64,000 bases of DNA, from the NCBI RefSeq assembly GCF_000020525.1, contig NC_011026.1, positions 1,346,001-1,410,000 of the forward strand, given 5' to 3'. Numbering within the stretch: position 1 is the stretch's first letter; each line of letters opens with the position of its first letter. Position numbers and translations under genes: made by a program. Below the pieces are notes generated by a model. It saw only the letters and a program-made list of their open reading frames with translations, was not told the DNA's origin and made no database searches. The DNA is from Chloroherpeton thalassium ATCC 35110. GTDB lineage: Bacteria > Bacteroidota > Chlorobiia > Chlorobiales > Chloroherpetonaceae. Below, in pieces: positions 36,224 through 47,773 of this stretch.

Positions 36224-39200
36224 TTGACAAAAAGTGAGGCTACCGTGAAAGCAGCGCAAAAGAAGAAGATGCAGCGGGTTTCTTTCGCTAAAATCCCCAA
36301 AGTTATTGAACCTCCTGATTTATTAAAAGTACAATTAAGTTCATACCGAAGTTTTCTTCAAGATGACTTGCCTTCCGATCAAAGAAATGATCAAGGGTTG
36401 GAGCGGGTCTTAAGAAGCACTTTTCCGATTACAGATACACGCGGCCTGTTTTTACTTGAGTACATCAGCTATTCCATCGACAAACCGAAGTACACGGTTG
36501 AGGAATGTATCGAAAGAGGATTAACCTACGATGTATCGCTCAAAACACGATTGAAGCTTTCCTACAAGGATGAACCTGAAGAGGTGGATTGGAAAGAAAC
36601 GATCGTGCAAGATGTGTATTTGGGAAAAATCCCATACATGACAGAGCGCGGCACCTTTATCATCAATGGTGCTGAACGCGTGATTGTTGCACAGTTGCAC
36701 CGTTCTCCTGGTGTGGTCTTTAGCGAAGCCACGCATCCGAACGGCAAGAAGATGTACTCGGCGAAAATTGTTCCGCTTCGCGGTTCATGGATTGAGTTCC
36801 AAACGGATATTAACAATCAGCTTTTTGTCTACATCGATCAAAAAAAGAAATTTCTTGCGACTTCGCTTCTTCGCGCAATTGGTTTTCCAAGAGACGAAGA
36901 TATTCTAAGAGTTTTTGATTTGGTAGAAACGCTGCCGGTTGATCCGAACAGCGAAAACGAGCATCTGATTGGGCGATATCTTGCGTCTGATATTATCGAT
37001 ATGGCAACTGGTGAAGTCATCAGTGCAAGAACCTCGATCGGTGAAGACGAAGTGCAAAAGATTATTGAGGCAGGCATTCAACGGGTCAAGGTCAGCCGGA
37101 CAGAAAAAGAAACTAAGCTTGACAAATCCGTTATTACCACAACGCTTCTAAAAGATAAAGCCTCAACGGAAGAAGAAGCGTTGGAAATGATTTATCAAGA
37201 ACTTCGTGCTAACGAAGCGCCTGATATTGAGTCGGCTCGTGGATTATTGGAGCGCACTTTTTTCAATTTGAAAAAGTATGATTTGGGCGATGTAGGCCGT
37301 TATAGAATCAACAAAAAGCTCCGTTATGAACTGGCCGATATTCAGAAGTTCGTCAAGCAAATGCCTGATCTTGATGAAATTTCAAAAGGCATTGAAGACA
37401 GAATCGCGCGATTGGTCTATGAGGTGGATGGCAAACCTTTAGATAGTGACGTAACTGTTCTGACACACTACGACATCATTTCCATCATCCTGTATCTGAT
37501 TAAGCTGCTAAATGGCAAAACAGAAGTGGATGATGTCGATCACCTTGCAAACCGTCGTGTTCGAACCGTCGGCGAGCAGCTTTCTGCGCAGTTCCTGGTT
37601 GGGCTGGCCAGAATGGCAAAAAATGCCAAAGAAAAGTTGAATGCACGCGATGCGGAAAAAATAACGCCGGGCGATCTGGTGAATGCAAGAACTGTTTCCA
37701 GTGTGATTTCCAGCTTTTTCGCGACAAGCCAGCTGTCTCAGTTCATGGATCAAACCAATCCGTTGGCAGAGCTCACCAACAAACGCCGCGTTTCAGCGCT
37801 TGGCCCAGGCGGTTTGACAAGAGAACGCGCCGGCTTTGAAGTGCGTGACGTGCACTACACGCACTATGGTCGCCTCTGTCCAATTGAAACGCCTGAAGGC
37901 CCGAACATCGGTTTGATTTCGTCGTTCTGTATTTTCGCGGAAGTCAACGACAAAGGGTTTATCGAAACGCCATATCGGCCTGTAAAAGAAGGTCAAGTTC
38001 AAGACGAAGTATTGTTCTTATCCGCAGAGGATGAGGAAAGTAAAGTGACCGTCCCTGTCAACGTAAAACTGGATGCTAATAATAAGATTGCATTAGAAAC
38101 TGTGCAAGCGCGTCGCAAAGGGGACTATCCAGTGGTTGAGGCTGAGGAAGTAGACTACATCGACGTGGCGCCGAACCAGATCGTTAGTGCTGCGGCATCG
38201 TTGATTCCGTTCTTGGAGCACGACGATGCAAACCGCGCACTCATGGGTTCGAACATGCAGCGCCAAGCTGTTCCGCTTCTGATTTCCGACTCGCCATATG
38301 TTGGCACGGGCTTAGAAGAAAAAGTCGCTCGCGATTCTCGCACGATTATCGTCGCCGAAGGGCCTGGTGTTGTCGAGAAAGTTACCGCGCACACCGTCAC
38401 CATTCGTTACGATAAAAAAGTGGATGACGACAATATCGAAGGCTCGTTGCTTGATACGGAAGAGACGATCAAATCTTATCCGATGATCAAGTTTAGCCGT
38501 TCAAACCAAGACACTTGCATTAACCAAAAGCCAATCGTTTCGAAAGGTCAGCGCGTCAAAAAAGGTGATGTGCTCGCCGATGGTTCTTCAACCGAACACG
38601 GCGAATTGGCTCTTGGCAAAAACGTGCTCGTTGCCTTCATGCCTTGGCGCGGCTATAACTTTGAAGATGCTATCGTTTTGAGCGAGCGTCTGGTTTATGA
38701 CGATGTCTTTACTTCGATTCACATTCACGAGTTTGAAGCAACCGTTCGCGATACGAAACGCGGCGAGGAGCAATTCACCCGTGATATTTACAACGTCAGT
38801 GAAGAAGCGCTCCGAAATTTGGACGAAAACGGCATTATTCGTGTCGGCGCAGAGGTAAAAGAAAAAGATATTTTAATTGGAAAAATCACGCCGAAAGGGG
38901 AGACCGATCCAACGCCGGAAGAAAAATTGCTTCGTGCAATTTTCGGTGAAAAGTCCAGCGATGTGAAAGATGCGTCTTTGCATGTTCCTCCTGGAATGAA
39001 AGGCGTTGTGATTAAAACCAAGCTTTTCAGCCGAAAGAAAAAAGTCGGTGTTGATAATAAAGTAAAGCTTGAAAAGCTCGAAAAATTCTTTGCTCGCAAG
39101 GAGAATGAGCTTAAGGAAAAATTCCTTACCCGATTAGAGCATTATCTCGGTGGAAAAGAATCCATTGGGGTTAAAACGCTCTCCGGCGATGTTGAAATTC

Positions 39201-40156
39201 GCAGAGGAAATGTTTTCAGCAAGGCCAATCTCGAGCCGCTGGTTTCTATTCCAAGACTTGAGAAAATAGACGCCGATCACGGTTTTGTGGAAGCCGCGAA
39301 ATTGAATGGGACGGTAAAGCGGTTAATTCAAGAGTACCGGATGCGTCACAAGTCGTTGCAAGATGAATACGACAACGAACGCTATAAGCTCAATGTTGGC
39401 GACGAGCTTCAGCCCGGAATTGAAGAACTGGCAAAAGTCTATATCGCTCAGAAGCGAAAGATTCAGGTTGGCGATAAAATGGCCGGACGACACGGCAACA
39501 AAGGTGTCGTCGGAAAAGTCGTGCCGGTTGAAGACATGCCGTTTATGGCGGATGGCACACCGGTCGACATCGTGCTCAACCCGCTCGGCGTGCCGAGTCG
39601 TATGAACATCGGGCAGCTGTTTGAAACCTCGCTCGGTTGGGCGGCTTCAAAGCTCGGCGTGAAGTTTGCAACCCCGATTTTCGATGGCGCAACTTATGCC
39701 GAAGTTCAGCAAAAACTGAAGGACGCCGGCCTTCCCGTTCATGGCAAAATTAAGCTTCATGACGGACGCACAGGCGAGCCGTTTGATGACGAAGTCACCG
39801 TTGGTTACATCTACATGATGAAACTCAGTCACCTTGTAGATGATAAAATTCACGCGCGTTCAACCGGTCCATACTCGCTCATTACGCAGCAGCCGCTTGG
39901 CGGTAAGGCGCAGTTTGGCGGTCAGCGTTTCGGTGAAATGGAAGTCTGGGCACTTGAGGCTTACGGTGCATCGCACATTTTGCAGGAAGTATTGACTGTA
40001 AAATCCGACGATGTCAGTGGCCGAACCAGAACTTACGAGGCCATCGTCAAAGGGCAAAACTTACCCGACCCGAACGTGCCGGAGTCGTTTAATGTGTTGA
40101 TTAGAGAGCTTCAAGGATTAGGTCTCGAAATTCGAATTGATGATAAAGTGCCTTAA
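36224..40156 (+). CDS. rpoB: DNA-directed RNA polymerase subunit beta
   Basis: RpoB forms half of the active-site cleft and the rifampicin pocket. Recognisable elements are [29 protein letters not shown] (rifampicin cluster), RHGNKGVVG and the C-terminal [14 protein letters not shown]. The length of 1,310 residues is usual for the group. The frame opens with TTG at 36224. A GTG at 36245 has a GAGG site at good spacing and may be the true start, shortening the protein by seven residues. It is followed by rpoC after 89 bp. Confidence 0.97.
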   Translation: MTKSEATVKAAQKKKMQRVSFAKIPKVIEPPDLLKVQLSSYRSFLQDDLPSDQRNDQGLERVLRSTFPITDTRGLFLLEYISYSIDKPKYTVEECIERGLTYDVSLKTRLKLSYKDEPEEVDWKETIVQDVYLGKIPYMTERGTFIINGAERVIVAQLHRSPGVVFSEATHPNGKKMYSAKIVPLRGSWIEFQTDINNQLFVYIDQKKKFLATSLLRAIGFPRDEDILRVFDLVETLPVDPNSENEHLIGRYLASDIIDMATGEVISARTSIGEDEVQKIIEAGIQRVKVSRTEKETKLDKSVITTTLLKDKASTEEEALEMIYQELRANEAPDIESARGLLERTFFNLKKYDLGDVGRYRINKKLRYELADIQKFVKQMPDLDEISKGIEDRIARLVYEVDGKPLDSDVTVLTHYDIISIILYLIKLLNGKTEVDDVDHLANRRVRTVGEQLSAQFLVGLARMAKNAKEKLNARDAEKITPGDLVNARTVSSVISSFFATSQLSQFMDQTNPLAELTNKRRVSALGPGGLTRERAGFEVRDVHYTHYGRLCPIETPEGPNIGLISSFCIFAEVNDKGFIETPYRPVKEGQVQDEVLFLSAEDEESKVTVPVNVKLDANNKIALETVQARRKGDYPVVEAEEVDYIDVAPNQIVSAAASLIPFLEHDDANRALMGSNMQRQAVPLLISDSPYVGTGLEEKVARDSRTIIVAEGPGVVEKVTAHTVTIRYDKKVDDDNIEGSLLDTEETIKSYPMIKFSRSNQDTCINQKPIVSKGQRVKKGDVLADGSSTEHGELALGKNVLVAFMPWRGYNFEDAIVLSERLVYDDVFTSIHIHEFEATVRDTKRGEEQFTRDIYNVSEEALRNLDENGIIRVGAEVKEKDILIGKITPKGETDPTPEEKLLRAIFGEKSSDVKDASLHVPPGMKGVVIKTKLFSRKKKVGVDNKVKLEKLEKFFARKENELKEKFLTRLEHYLGGKESIGVKTLSGDVEIRRGNVFSKANLEPLVSIPRLEKIDADHGFVEAAKLNGTVKRLIQEYRMRHKSLQDEYDNERYKLNVGDELQPGIEELAKVYIAQKRKIQVGDKMAGRHGNKGVVGKVVPVEDMPFMADGTPVDIVLNPLGVPSRMNIGQLFETSLGWAASKLGVKFATPIFDGATYAEVQQKLKDAGLPVHGKIKLHDGRTGEPFDDEVTVGYIYMMKLSHLVDDKIHARSTGPYSLITQQPLGGKAQFGGQRFGEMEVWALEAYGASHILQEVLTVKSDDVSGRTRTYEAIVKGQNLPDPNVPESFNVLIRELQGLGLEIRIDDKVP

Positions 40157-40245
40157 TGGATGGCTTAACATAGTTTGCCAAAATTGTTGTAGAGCATTTT
40201 TTGATAGGGATAAAGTTTTTTTAATCGAAGAAAAGGAACCGGAAT

Positions 40246-43200
40246 ATGGCATTCGCAATCGGAACATCGCCCATAAAGCGTGATTTTACCAGAATAAAGA
40301 TTAGCGTTGCATCGCCTGAGAGCATTTTAGCGCGTTCTCGTGGCGAAGTTCTTAAGCCGGAGACAATTAATTACCGCACATATAAGCCGGAACGAGACGG
40401 CTTGATGTGCGAAAAAATCTTTGGTCCGACGAAAGACTGGGAATGTTATTGTGGAAAGTATAAGCGAGTTCGCTATAAAGGCATTATTTGTGACCGATGT
40501 GGAGTTGAAGTAACTTCAAAAAGCGTTAGGCGTGAACGCATGGGGCATATTTCCCTTGCCGTTCCCGTTGTGCATACATGGTTTTTCCGCTCCGTGCCGA
40601 GCAAAATCGGTGCGTTGCTCGATTTATCGACAAAAGAGCTTGAGCGTATTATTTATTATGAAGTGTTCGTGGTGATTAATCCCGGTGAGCCTGGCCGCAA
40701 GCAAGGTCTGAAAATGATGGACCGGCTCACAGAGGAGCAATATTATCAAATCATCACCGAGTATGAAGACAATCAGGATTTGGATGACGATGATCCCGAT
40801 AAGTTTGTGGCTAAAATGGGCGGCGAGGCCATCAAAGCCTTGCTCAAGCGCCTCGACCTTGATAGCACAGCAAAAGAATTGCGCCGAATCTTAAAAGAAA
40901 GTCAATCGGAGCAAAAGAAAGCCGACGCGCTCAAGCGCTTGAAGGTTGTAGAAGCTTTCAGAGCCAGTTATGAGCCTTATAGCAAAGAGGCGAAGAAAAA
41001 GGAAGAGTTCTCGCTTGAACCGCCTGAACCCTATCGATATGAAGGCAATAAGCCTGAATACATGGTTATGGAAGTCATTCCGGTGATTCCGCCGGAGCTC
41101 AGGCCGCTTGTTCCGCTTGAAGGCGGACGGTTTGCCACTTCTGACCTCAACGATTTGTATCGCCGTGTGATTATCCGCAACAACCGTCTGAAAAAGCTGC
41201 TTGATATCAGAGCGCCTGAAGTCATTTTACGTAACGAAAAAAGAATGCTTCAAGAAGCGGTGGACGCGCTCTTTGATAACTCCCGAAAAGCCAACGCGGT
41301 AAAGTCGGGCGATTCGAACCGCGCGTTAAAATCGTTGTCGGACTCGCTGAAAGGGAAGCAAGGGCGTTTTCGTCAAAACTTGCTTGGAAAGCGCGTTGAT
41401 TATTCCGGTCGTTCGGTTATTGTGGTCGGCCCGGAATTGAGATTGCATCAGTGCGGGTTGCCAAAGGATATGGCGATTGAGCTTTTCCAGCCGTTCGTAA
41501 TTCGCCGGTTGGTCGAGCGCGGCTACGCAAAATCGGTAAAATCCGCAAAAAAATTAATAGACCGCAAAGATCCGGCTATTTGGGATGTTCTGGAAAAAGT
41601 GATTGAGGGACATCCAATTATGCTCAACCGTGCGCCAACGCTTCATCGGCTTGGTATTCAGGCGTTTCAGCCTGTGCTGGTTGAAGGTAAAGCGCTTCAG
41701 CTTCACCCGCTCGTTTGTACCGCGTTCAACGCAGACTTCGATGGCGACCAGATGGCGGTGCATATTCCGCTCTCGCAAGAAGCGCAGATGGAAGCCATGA
41801 TGCTCATGCTTTCGTCTCACAACTTAATTTTGCCTCAGTCCGGTAAGCCGGTTACGGTTCCATCACAGGACATGGTTTTAGGCGTGTATTACCTGACTAA
41901 GGTTAGAAAAGGCGCGAGAGGGGAAGGCAATATCTTTGCAAATACAGAAGATGTGGTCATTGCTTATAACGAAGGTGAAGTGGACTTACACGCCAGAATT
42001 TTTGTTCGCTACGACAAGCCACGCGATGAAAAGAATGACGTGTTAAGCTTCATTGACGCAATTCCTGAAAGCAAACCAGAAAAGCGCAAATGGGTTAAGG
42101 AACAATTAGAGGCGAAAACTCTAATGGCGACAACTGTTGGCCGTGTGCTATTCAGTCAAGTCATGCCAGAGACCATCAGCTTTATTAATAAAGTTTTAGA
42201 TAAGAAGACAGCGAAAGACCTTATCGCGCATGTGATTTCCAAAGTCGGCACGGTTCGCGCCGAAAAATTCCTTGATGACGTCAAAGGTCTTGGGTTTAAC
42301 ATGGCGATGCGTGGTGGCCTGTCCATTGGCCTTTCCGATGCGATTGTGCCGGAAACCAAAAAGCGCTACATCAAAGAAGCGATTAAAAATAGCAATAAGA
42401 TTATCAAGGAATACAACACGGGTATGCTAACTGAAAACGAGAAGTATAACAAGATCGTGGATGTTTGGCAGAACGTGACCAATATTGTTTCCGATGAATC
42501 TTACCAGACGCTTAGAAAAGACCGCGACGGATTTAACCCGCTCTTTATGATGCTTGATTCCGGTGCGAGAGGCTCGCGCAACCAGGCGCGTCAGCTGACT
42601 GGTATGCGCGGTTTGATTGCGCGTCCGCAGAAGTCCATGTCTGGTCAGCCGGGTGAAATTATTGAAAACCCGATTATCTCGAACTTGCGCGAAGGCCTCA
42701 CTGTTTTGGAATACTTTATTTCAACACACGGTGCAAGAAAAGGTCTTTCCGATACCTCGCTCAAAACGGCGGACGCTGGTTATTTGACTCGTCGTTTGCA
42801 CGATGTGGCGCAAGATGTGATTGTCACGGAAGACGATTGCGGCACAACAATGGGCATTCACATTCGCCGCGACGAAGAAGAAGTGGCTGGAAAGGTCAAA
42901 TTCCACGATAAGTTGCGCGGTCGTTATGTGGCGCACGACGTGGTAGACTCCATTACCGAGCAAGTTGTTCTGAAAGCCGGTGACTTAATTACAGACGAAA
43001 TCGCCGAAGAGTTAAGACTAAATGTCGGTGTCACAGATGTGATGATTCGCTCGGTGCTTACTTGCGATTCTAAACGAGGCATTTGTGCCAAATGCTACGG
43101 CACAAACCTTGCCTCCGGACGCCAAGTCGACGCTGGTGAAGCGGTCGGTGTTATCGCGGCGCAATCGATTGGTGAGCCAGGTACGCAGCTTACGCTCAGA

Positions 43201-44745
43201 ACCTTCCACCAAGGTGGTGCGGCTCAAGGCGGCATTGCGGAAACCGAAATTCGCTCTCAATATGAAGGTCAGCTCGAGTTTGAAAACATTCAAATGGTTC
43301 AAAGCAAAACCTTCAATGAAGATGGTGCAGAAGAAGTTCATGATATTGTCATTCGCAAAAATGGCGTGATGAATATTGTTGATCCAAGCACCGGAAAAAT
43401 ACTCAAGCGCATGATCGTCCCTTATGGCGCAAAAATGAACTGCAAGGACGGCGACATGGTGCAAAAAGGCTCGCTGCTTTATGGCGTTGAACCAAATAGC
43501 ACGCCAATCTTGGCTGAAAAAGACGGTGTGATCAAGTTTGTTGATATTGAAAAAGGCGTTACTTACAAAGAGGAGAGCGACCAACAAACCGGCCACGTTC
43601 AGCGCGTGATTATCAACTGGAGAAGCCGTGTGAGAACGGTGGATATTCGTGAGCCAAGAATTCAGCTCCTGACGCATCACGGAGAACTCATTGCGTCGTA
43701 CCCAATTCCAATTAAGGCAAACTTGCATTCTGAGGACGGGGCTACGGTTCATGCTGGTGATGTGCTCGCTAAAGTGCCGAGAGATTTGACACGAATCGGC
43801 GGTGATATCACGGCTGGTTTGCCTCGCGTGACCGAGCTGTTTGAAGCACGAAATCCATCTGATCCAGCAGTGGTTTCTGAAATTGACGGAATTGTCACCT
43901 TTGGTTCGCAGCGTCGCAACAACAAGGAGGTTAAAGTGAAAAACGCTTATGATGACGAGCGGATTTACTTAGTCCCGATTGGCAAGCACATTCTTGTGAA
44001 CGAAGGCGATGAAGTTCGCGCCGGCGACCCGATTACAGACGGTTCGATTTCGCCACAGGATATTCTTCGTATTCAAGGTCCGAATGCGGTTCAGCAATAT
44101 CTTGTGAATGAAATTCAAAAGGTGTATCAGATTAACGCGGGTGTAGAAATCAACGATAAGCACTTGGAAGTGATTGTGCGCCAGATGCTCCAGAAGGTGC
44201 AGGTTGAAGATTCCGGCGATACGCATTTGATGCCTGGTGATTTGATTGACAAAACAACCTTCAAGGACGTCAATTCAAAAATACAAGGCAAAGTTCGGGT
44301 TTCAGAAAAAGGGGATGCACGCAATATTCAAGAAGGCGAGCTATATGCTAAGGAAGAAATTGGTCGGTTAAACCGCGAGCTTCGCAAAAATAACCGAGTT
44401 TTAGTTACCTTTGAGCCCGCCGTGCCGGCAACTTCTCGTCCGGTTTTGCTTGGTATTACCAGTGCCGCGCTTCAAACCGAAAGCTTCATTTCGGCAGCGT
44501 CGTTCCAGGAGACAACAAAGGTTCTCACGGACGCAGCTGTGGAAGGCAAAACAGACTTCTTAGCAGGGCTGAAAGAAAATGTGATTGTCGGTAAATTGAT
44601 TCCTGCAGGTACAGGTCTGAAACGCTATCGGAGCTTGCGTATCTCGACTGCTAATTTGCAAGATTCTTATGAGCCTTCTCAAAGAGCATATCAGGAAGAT
44701 GAATATGCTAAAAAAGAAGACGGTGAGATTGCTATTGACGATTAA
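40246..44745 (+). CDS. rpoC: DNA-directed RNA polymerase subunit beta'
   Basis: RpoC holds the catalytic magnesium. The absolutely conserved [12 protein letters not shown] is present. The N-terminal zinc ribbon starts with [20 protein letters not shown], and the second zinc site includes [13 protein letters not shown]. The trigger-loop region and the [16 protein letters not shown] segment follow. The length is 1,499 residues. An AAAAGGA site precedes the ATG. A strong terminator follows the stop. Confidence 0.98.
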   Translation: MAFAIGTSPIKRDFTRIKISVASPESILARSRGEVLKPETINYRTYKPERDGLMCEKIFGPTKDWECYCGKYKRVRYKGIICDRCGVEVTSKSVRRERMGHISLAVPVVHTWFFRSVPSKIGALLDLSTKELERIIYYEVFVVINPGEPGRKQGLKMMDRLTEEQYYQIITEYEDNQDLDDDDPDKFVAKMGGEAIKALLKRLDLDSTAKELRRILKESQSEQKKADALKRLKVVEAFRASYEPYSKEAKKKEEFSLEPPEPYRYEGNKPEYMVMEVIPVIPPELRPLVPLEGGRFATSDLNDLYRRVIIRNNRLKKLLDIRAPEVILRNEKRMLQEAVDALFDNSRKANAVKSGDSNRALKSLSDSLKGKQGRFRQNLLGKRVDYSGRSVIVVGPELRLHQCGLPKDMAIELFQPFVIRRLVERGYAKSVKSAKKLIDRKDPAIWDVLEKVIEGHPIMLNRAPTLHRLGIQAFQPVLVEGKALQLHPLVCTAFNADFDGDQMAVHIPLSQEAQMEAMMLMLSSHNLILPQSGKPVTVPSQDMVLGVYYLTKVRKGARGEGNIFANTEDVVIAYNEGEVDLHARIFVRYDKPRDEKNDVLSFIDAIPESKPEKRKWVKEQLEAKTLMATTVGRVLFSQVMPETISFINKVLDKKTAKDLIAHVISKVGTVRAEKFLDDVKGLGFNMAMRGGLSIGLSDAIVPETKKRYIKEAIKNSNKIIKEYNTGMLTENEKYNKIVDVWQNVTNIVSDESYQTLRKDRDGFNPLFMMLDSGARGSRNQARQLTGMRGLIARPQKSMSGQPGEIIENPIISNLREGLTVLEYFISTHGARKGLSDTSLKTADAGYLTRRLHDVAQDVIVTEDDCGTTMGIHIRRDEEEVAGKVKFHDKLRGRYVAHDVVDSITEQVVLKAGDLITDEIAEELRLNVGVTDVMIRSVLTCDSKRGICAKCYGTNLASGRQVDAGEAVGVIAAQSIGEPGTQLTLRTFHQGGAAQGGIAETEIRSQYEGQLEFENIQMVQSKTFNEDGAEEVHDIVIRKNGVMNIVDPSTGKILKRMIVPYGAKMNCKDGDMVQKGSLLYGVEPNSTPILAEKDGVIKFVDIEKGVTYKEESDQQTGHVQRVIINWRSRVRTVDIREPRIQLLTHHGELIASYPIPIKANLHSEDGATVHAGDVLAKVPRDLTRIGGDITAGLPRVTELFEARNPSDPAVVSEIDGIVTFGSQRRNNKEVKVKNAYDDERIYLVPIGKHILVNEGDEVRAGDPITDGSISPQDILRIQGPNAVQQYLVNEIQKVYQINAGVEINDKHLEVIVRQMLQKVQVEDSGDTHLMPGDLIDKTTFKDVNSKIQGKVRVSEKGDARNIQEGELYAKEEIGRLNRELRKNNRVLVTFEPAVPATSRPVLLGITSAALQTESFISAASFQETTKVLTDAAVEGKTDFLAGLKENVIVGKLIPAGTGLKRYRSLRISTANLQDSYEPSQRAYQEDEYAKKEDGEIAIDD

Positions 44746-44772
44746 GCTCGCATCGCAGTGAAATATCGAATT

Positions 44773-44805
44773 GAAAAAGGCACTTTTTAAAGTGCCTTTT
44801 TCTTG
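44773..44805 (+). terminator. Terminator after rpoC
   Basis: GAAAAAGGCACT (44773-44784) and AGTGCCTTTTTC (44791-44802) are perfectly complementary with a 6-base loop, followed by TTG and more T. It can also serve the convergent peptidase gene. Confidence 0.93.
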
Positions 44806-44832
44806 TTCTCGTAGTTCCAACCAGAAAGCGTT

Positions 44833-45174
44833 TTAGAAGGGAACTTCGTGTTCTTGGCAGAGAACGGACATCAAATAGTTGAATTTTATCTGTGTTGGTT
44901 TGAGCGGCAGCGTTGGCAATGTGACAACCGTTTCTTTCCCCTGAACCAAAATTCTCATGCGGATGTACTGGTTGTTCCCAAAATCAAGTTGTAGTGGGAT
45001 ATACATTTTGAAATCATCCGCCACATTGCTCTGTGTGATTTTGCAAGTGATTTTATAGCTACCTTCTTTGGTTTGGCGAACTTCATAAGCATACTGATAG
45101 TCTGGGATTTGTGTGTCGTAAACCCACTGTTTAAAGAACCACGACATGTCCGTTCCTATATGCTTCTCAACCAT
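44833..45174 (-). CDS. M1 metallopeptidase, C-terminal part in the -1 frame
   Basis: This frame carries the C-terminal end of the M1 peptidase encoded upstream: VEKHIGTDMSWFFKQWVYDTQIPDYQY is the standard family segment after the catalytic domain. Its frame is already open from 45198, reading ASTTDFQRM before the Met at 45174. It is therefore a continuation, not an independent gene. A -1 shift at 45198-45204 would join it to the upstream part as one protein of about 770 residues. An independent start at ATG 45174 is possible but has no visible ribosome-binding site. Confidence 0.75.
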   Translation of the reverse strand: MVEKHIGTDMSWFFKQWVYDTQIPDYQYAYEVRQTKEGSYKITCKITQSNVADDFKMYIPLQLDFGNNQYIRMRILVQGKETVVTLPTLPLKPTQIKFNYLMSVLCQEHEVPF

Positions 45175-47144
45175 CCGCTGAAAATCGGTAGTGGACGCTT
45201 TTTTCCATAAAAAGTAGCGTAATAGTCTTTCATCATATCTTGAAAACGGGTTTCATCCAAAGTCTCCAAATCAAGCATCATGTTTCTGAGCATGTGCAAA
45301 ACCCATGCGCCTTTTTTATAAATCACCAGCTCAAAGCTTTCAGCATCGTTGGCTTGGATGGTTCGGCTGCCCATCCAAATTGGCCCAGCTTGATATTTTT
45401 TCACTTTATCGATGCGATATTTTTTGTCGGCAACAATTTGATCGCGCCAACTGCTCAAGATGTCAAAAAATAACGAGGTTTCGTTCATGCCTACTTGCAT
45501 GTACCAAAGTCCAGAATATTCAGCAAATGCTTCAGCAAGCCAGCGGTCGCGATAAGTTTTGTAATCCACGCCCATGCCCCACCACAAATGCGCAACTTCA
45601 TGGCCGATGAAAATCTCGTTCCACCCGCGCTGATAGTTCGTGAAAACGTTTGTGGTCAGGTGAATGATTCCAGGAAACGCTTCCCCGTGAGCAAACGGCG
45701 ATTCCGCAACATGTAAGGATTTGACAGGCGGTTTGCCGTAAAGCTTTTGGTAGAAAAGCAAGCTATTGGCAACGTGCTTCCCAACCTCACGAATGTTATT
45801 GCCCGCTTTCGTTTCATGAAATTGCCAAACGTAAATTTCCGGTATCCGCTCATCTTTGATGTTCAATTCACGAAAATTCCCAATGGTAAAAGTCGCGTAG
45901 CACACAGGGCTATCCGTTTTCCACGTGGAAATCAATCGGCCATGTTGGTAATCGGAACTAACGCAAGTGCCAATTGACGCAAAGCGATAATAGTCCGGCG
46001 TGGAAAAGCGAATCGAGTAAGTCGAAAGTCCGCTTCCGATATAGCGCGGGTACCAATACCTGGCTGATTGTATCAGCAATTTGCCACCAAATTCATCGAT
46101 GAGTTTTCCGTGATAAAAAATATTGAATCCTAAATTTTCGCCTTTCCCAAGCGGCGGATCGCATTCGATCCATAAATAATTGCTCCCCGATTCCTTGATA
46201 AATCGTGCACGCGATCCGTCGTTTCGAATGACGGAATCCACAGCCAGATTTTCATAAAGTTCAAAGAAAATCCAGTTTTGGTACTTGCGCGAAATAACAT
46301 CGATTTTGGCGGATGCGTAAATGTAAAGTTCATCCGTAATGGATGCGTTAATTTCGTAGTTCGGGATGTGGATAATGGATTTATCTTCCGCTGAAAGCGC
46401 CGCAGGTTTGCTATAATCCGCCAATTTATGGAATTTACAAATCGTTTGCTTTCCTTCGGCACTGTGCGACGAACCATTCACTTCAAGGCTAATTTCTTCT
46501 TCCTCATAAGGATTAATCTCAAAGACAAGTTTGCCCAAGTTTTTGCCATTCAGCTGGGCATAAAAAAGCCCGTTAGATTCGATATCGAGCAAAGTTTTAA
46601 CGATCTCGTATTCCAAATCTTTGCTCTCATCATGAACAAGATAGGCAAGGCTTTCGCGAATGTAATCGGAAACCTGTGGCGGTGTAAAGCCGCGCTCGAA
46701 TTGAATATTGGCGCGTTTCATGTTGCTGAGCATGCTATCAGCAAAAATCATGAAAACTGTGCTAAATGGCTCCGTAACGGTTTTTTTCCCAGAGAAACGA
46801 GCAAGTTGTTCAGCTTCAATGTTTTGCGTTGGGGCAAAGTGAAAGTCACCTTTGCCGACGAAAAGCGCCGCGTAGATGCGTCCGCCTACCGGTTTGCAAA
46901 AGTAAAAATAGCCTTGTGCGAAATTGAACGTGGCAACATCTCGTTGGATCGTGAAGTTTTGCACAAATGCGGTTCGTGAAGTATCGGGTGTCAGGTTAAC
47001 TAATTCGCGGTAAATATCTGCGTAAGCGTTCGTTTCGGTTGAGCCTTCATCTAAATGGCGGAGCGGTGCTCTTCCAAATAGCTCGAAGGCGAACAAACTG
47101 AAAATGAGGGTACATATAATTTCCACCGGTAACATTTTTTTCAT
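45156..47144 (-). CDS. M1-family metallopeptidase (aminopeptidase N-like), zero-frame part
   Basis: This is a gluzincin aminopeptidase with a signal-like N-terminus (MLPVEIICTLIFSLFAFELFG). The zinc site HEVAH is at 515-519, and the third ligand Glu538 is in WLAEAFAEY, with the exact 18-residue spacing. After the catalytic domain the frame leaves the family pattern at YYATFYGKK and adds an unrelated tail (RPLPIFSGWLRSI) before a stop at 45156. The shift point is the minus-strand heptamer A AAA AAG. Either translation slips there, or a single A was lost from the run. Confidence 0.85.
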   Translation of the reverse strand: MKKMLPVEIICTLIFSLFAFELFGRAPLRHLDEGSTETNAYADIYRELVNLTPDTSRTAFVQNFTIQRDVATFNFAQGYFYFCKPVGGRIYAALFVGKGDFHFAPTQNIEAEQLARFSGKKTVTEPFSTVFMIFADSMLSNMKRANIQFERGFTPPQVSDYIRESLAYLVHDESKDLEYEIVKTLLDIESNGLFYAQLNGKNLGKLVFEINPYEEEEISLEVNGSSHSAEGKQTICKFHKLADYSKPAALSAEDKSIIHIPNYEINASITDELYIYASAKIDVISRKYQNWIFFELYENLAVDSVIRNDGSRARFIKESGSNYLWIECDPPLGKGENLGFNIFYHGKLIDEFGGKLLIQSARYWYPRYIGSGLSTYSIRFSTPDYYRFASIGTCVSSDYQHGRLISTWKTDSPVCYATFTIGNFRELNIKDERIPEIYVWQFHETKAGNNIREVGKHVANSLLFYQKLYGKPPVKSLHVAESPFAHGEAFPGIIHLTTNVFTNYQRGWNEIFIGHEVAHLWWGMGVDYKTYRDRWLAEAFAEYSGLWYMQVGMNETSLFFDILSSWRDQIVADKKYRIDKVKKYQAGPIWMGSRTIQANDAESFELVIYKKGAWVLHMLRNMMLDLETLDETRFQDMMKDYYATFYGKKRPLPIFSGWLRSI
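45198..45204 (-). other. Slippery heptamer A AAA AAG in the peptidase gene
   Basis: On the minus strand the zero-frame codons are GGA AAA AAG, so the bases A AAA AAG are in the exact phase used for -1 ribosomal frameshifting in dnaX and many insertion sequences. A -1 slip gives GKK followed by ASTTDFQRM and restores the peptidase. A weak CCG/CGG stem downstream is the only stimulator seen. Confidence 0.6.
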
Positions 47145-47493
47145 TTCGCATTAGACCTCCTTTCATAAGTTGTAATTGACTATGGCAATTCTCAATTTTA
47201 TTTTTTTCGTGAATTCGATAACGTTTCGATAACATACGAAAGTTATTAAGCGTTTTCACTGAAATTTTATTCTGACAAAAATGTGAAAACACCAAATAGG
47301 AAAAAGGTTATTCAGTCTCGATGCACAGAATTTTTGATAGGAAAAACCCAGCAAGGGTTCTGTGGTTTGAGAAGAAAAAGTGGTAAGGGCTTACATAATA
47401 AACTCAAGGGTGAAATAATGAAAAGAAATACGAAAAACGTTGGCATAAAGTTTTGTTATTTGAGATAATCATTGTATTATTGCCATCCGTTTC
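47145..47493. other. Intergenic gap peptidase - tRNA-Phe
   Basis: This 349-bp AT-rich gap separates divergent units. The promoter of the leftward peptidase gene and of tRNA-Phe should lie here. A 61-codon open frame (47283-47468) has no ribosome-binding site and no recognisable sequence, so it is not called. Confidence 0.5.
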
Positions 47494-47569
47494 GGACAGA
47501 TAGCTCAGTTGGTAGAGCAAAGGACTGAAAATCCTTGTGTCGGGGGTTCGATTCCCTCTCTGTCCACCA
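47494..47569 (+). tRNA. tRNA-Phe (anticodon GAA)
   Basis: GGACAGA pairs with TCTGTCC. The anticodon arm AGGAC-TGAAAAT-CCTT gives GAA. The T arm is intact. Unlike the other tRNAs in this window it has an encoded CCA (47567-47569). A terminator follows at 47585. Confidence 0.96.
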
Positions 47570-47584
47570 TAAATCAGCGCTTGA

Positions 47585-47618
47585 AAAAAGTCTTCCTATT
47601 CAGGAAGACTTTTTTTTT
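47585..47618 (+). terminator. Terminator after tRNA-Phe
   Basis: AAAAAGTCTTCCT pairs with AGGAAGACTTTTT around a four-base loop and runs into a longer T tract. Confidence 0.92.
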
Positions 47619-47773
47619 GACTAAAAATATCAGGGAACGGAGAAGTTTATTTTTATGTATTTTTTACAGACTTATTTATGTTAGGCGGTTAAAATCAGAA
47701 ACAGGTTGCTAACCACACACCCGTTTGCAGTAATTTTTCAGTAGCCGGTTTCTGCCCGGCATAAACAAACATT

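Noticed and set aside
43018-43752. 244-codon minus-strand frame inside rpoC
   Set aside because: It is antisense to a conserved, complete rpoC and has no family signature.
45156-47144. Calling the M1 peptidase a plain pseudogene
   Set aside because: Only one lesion exists, all zinc ligands are kept, and the lesion is in exact phase with a slippery heptamer. Recoding or sequence error must be excluded first.
47283-47468. 61-codon frame in the gap before tRNA-Phe
   Set aside because: No Shine-Dalgarno and no recognisable motif; it overlaps the expected promoter of tRNA-Phe.
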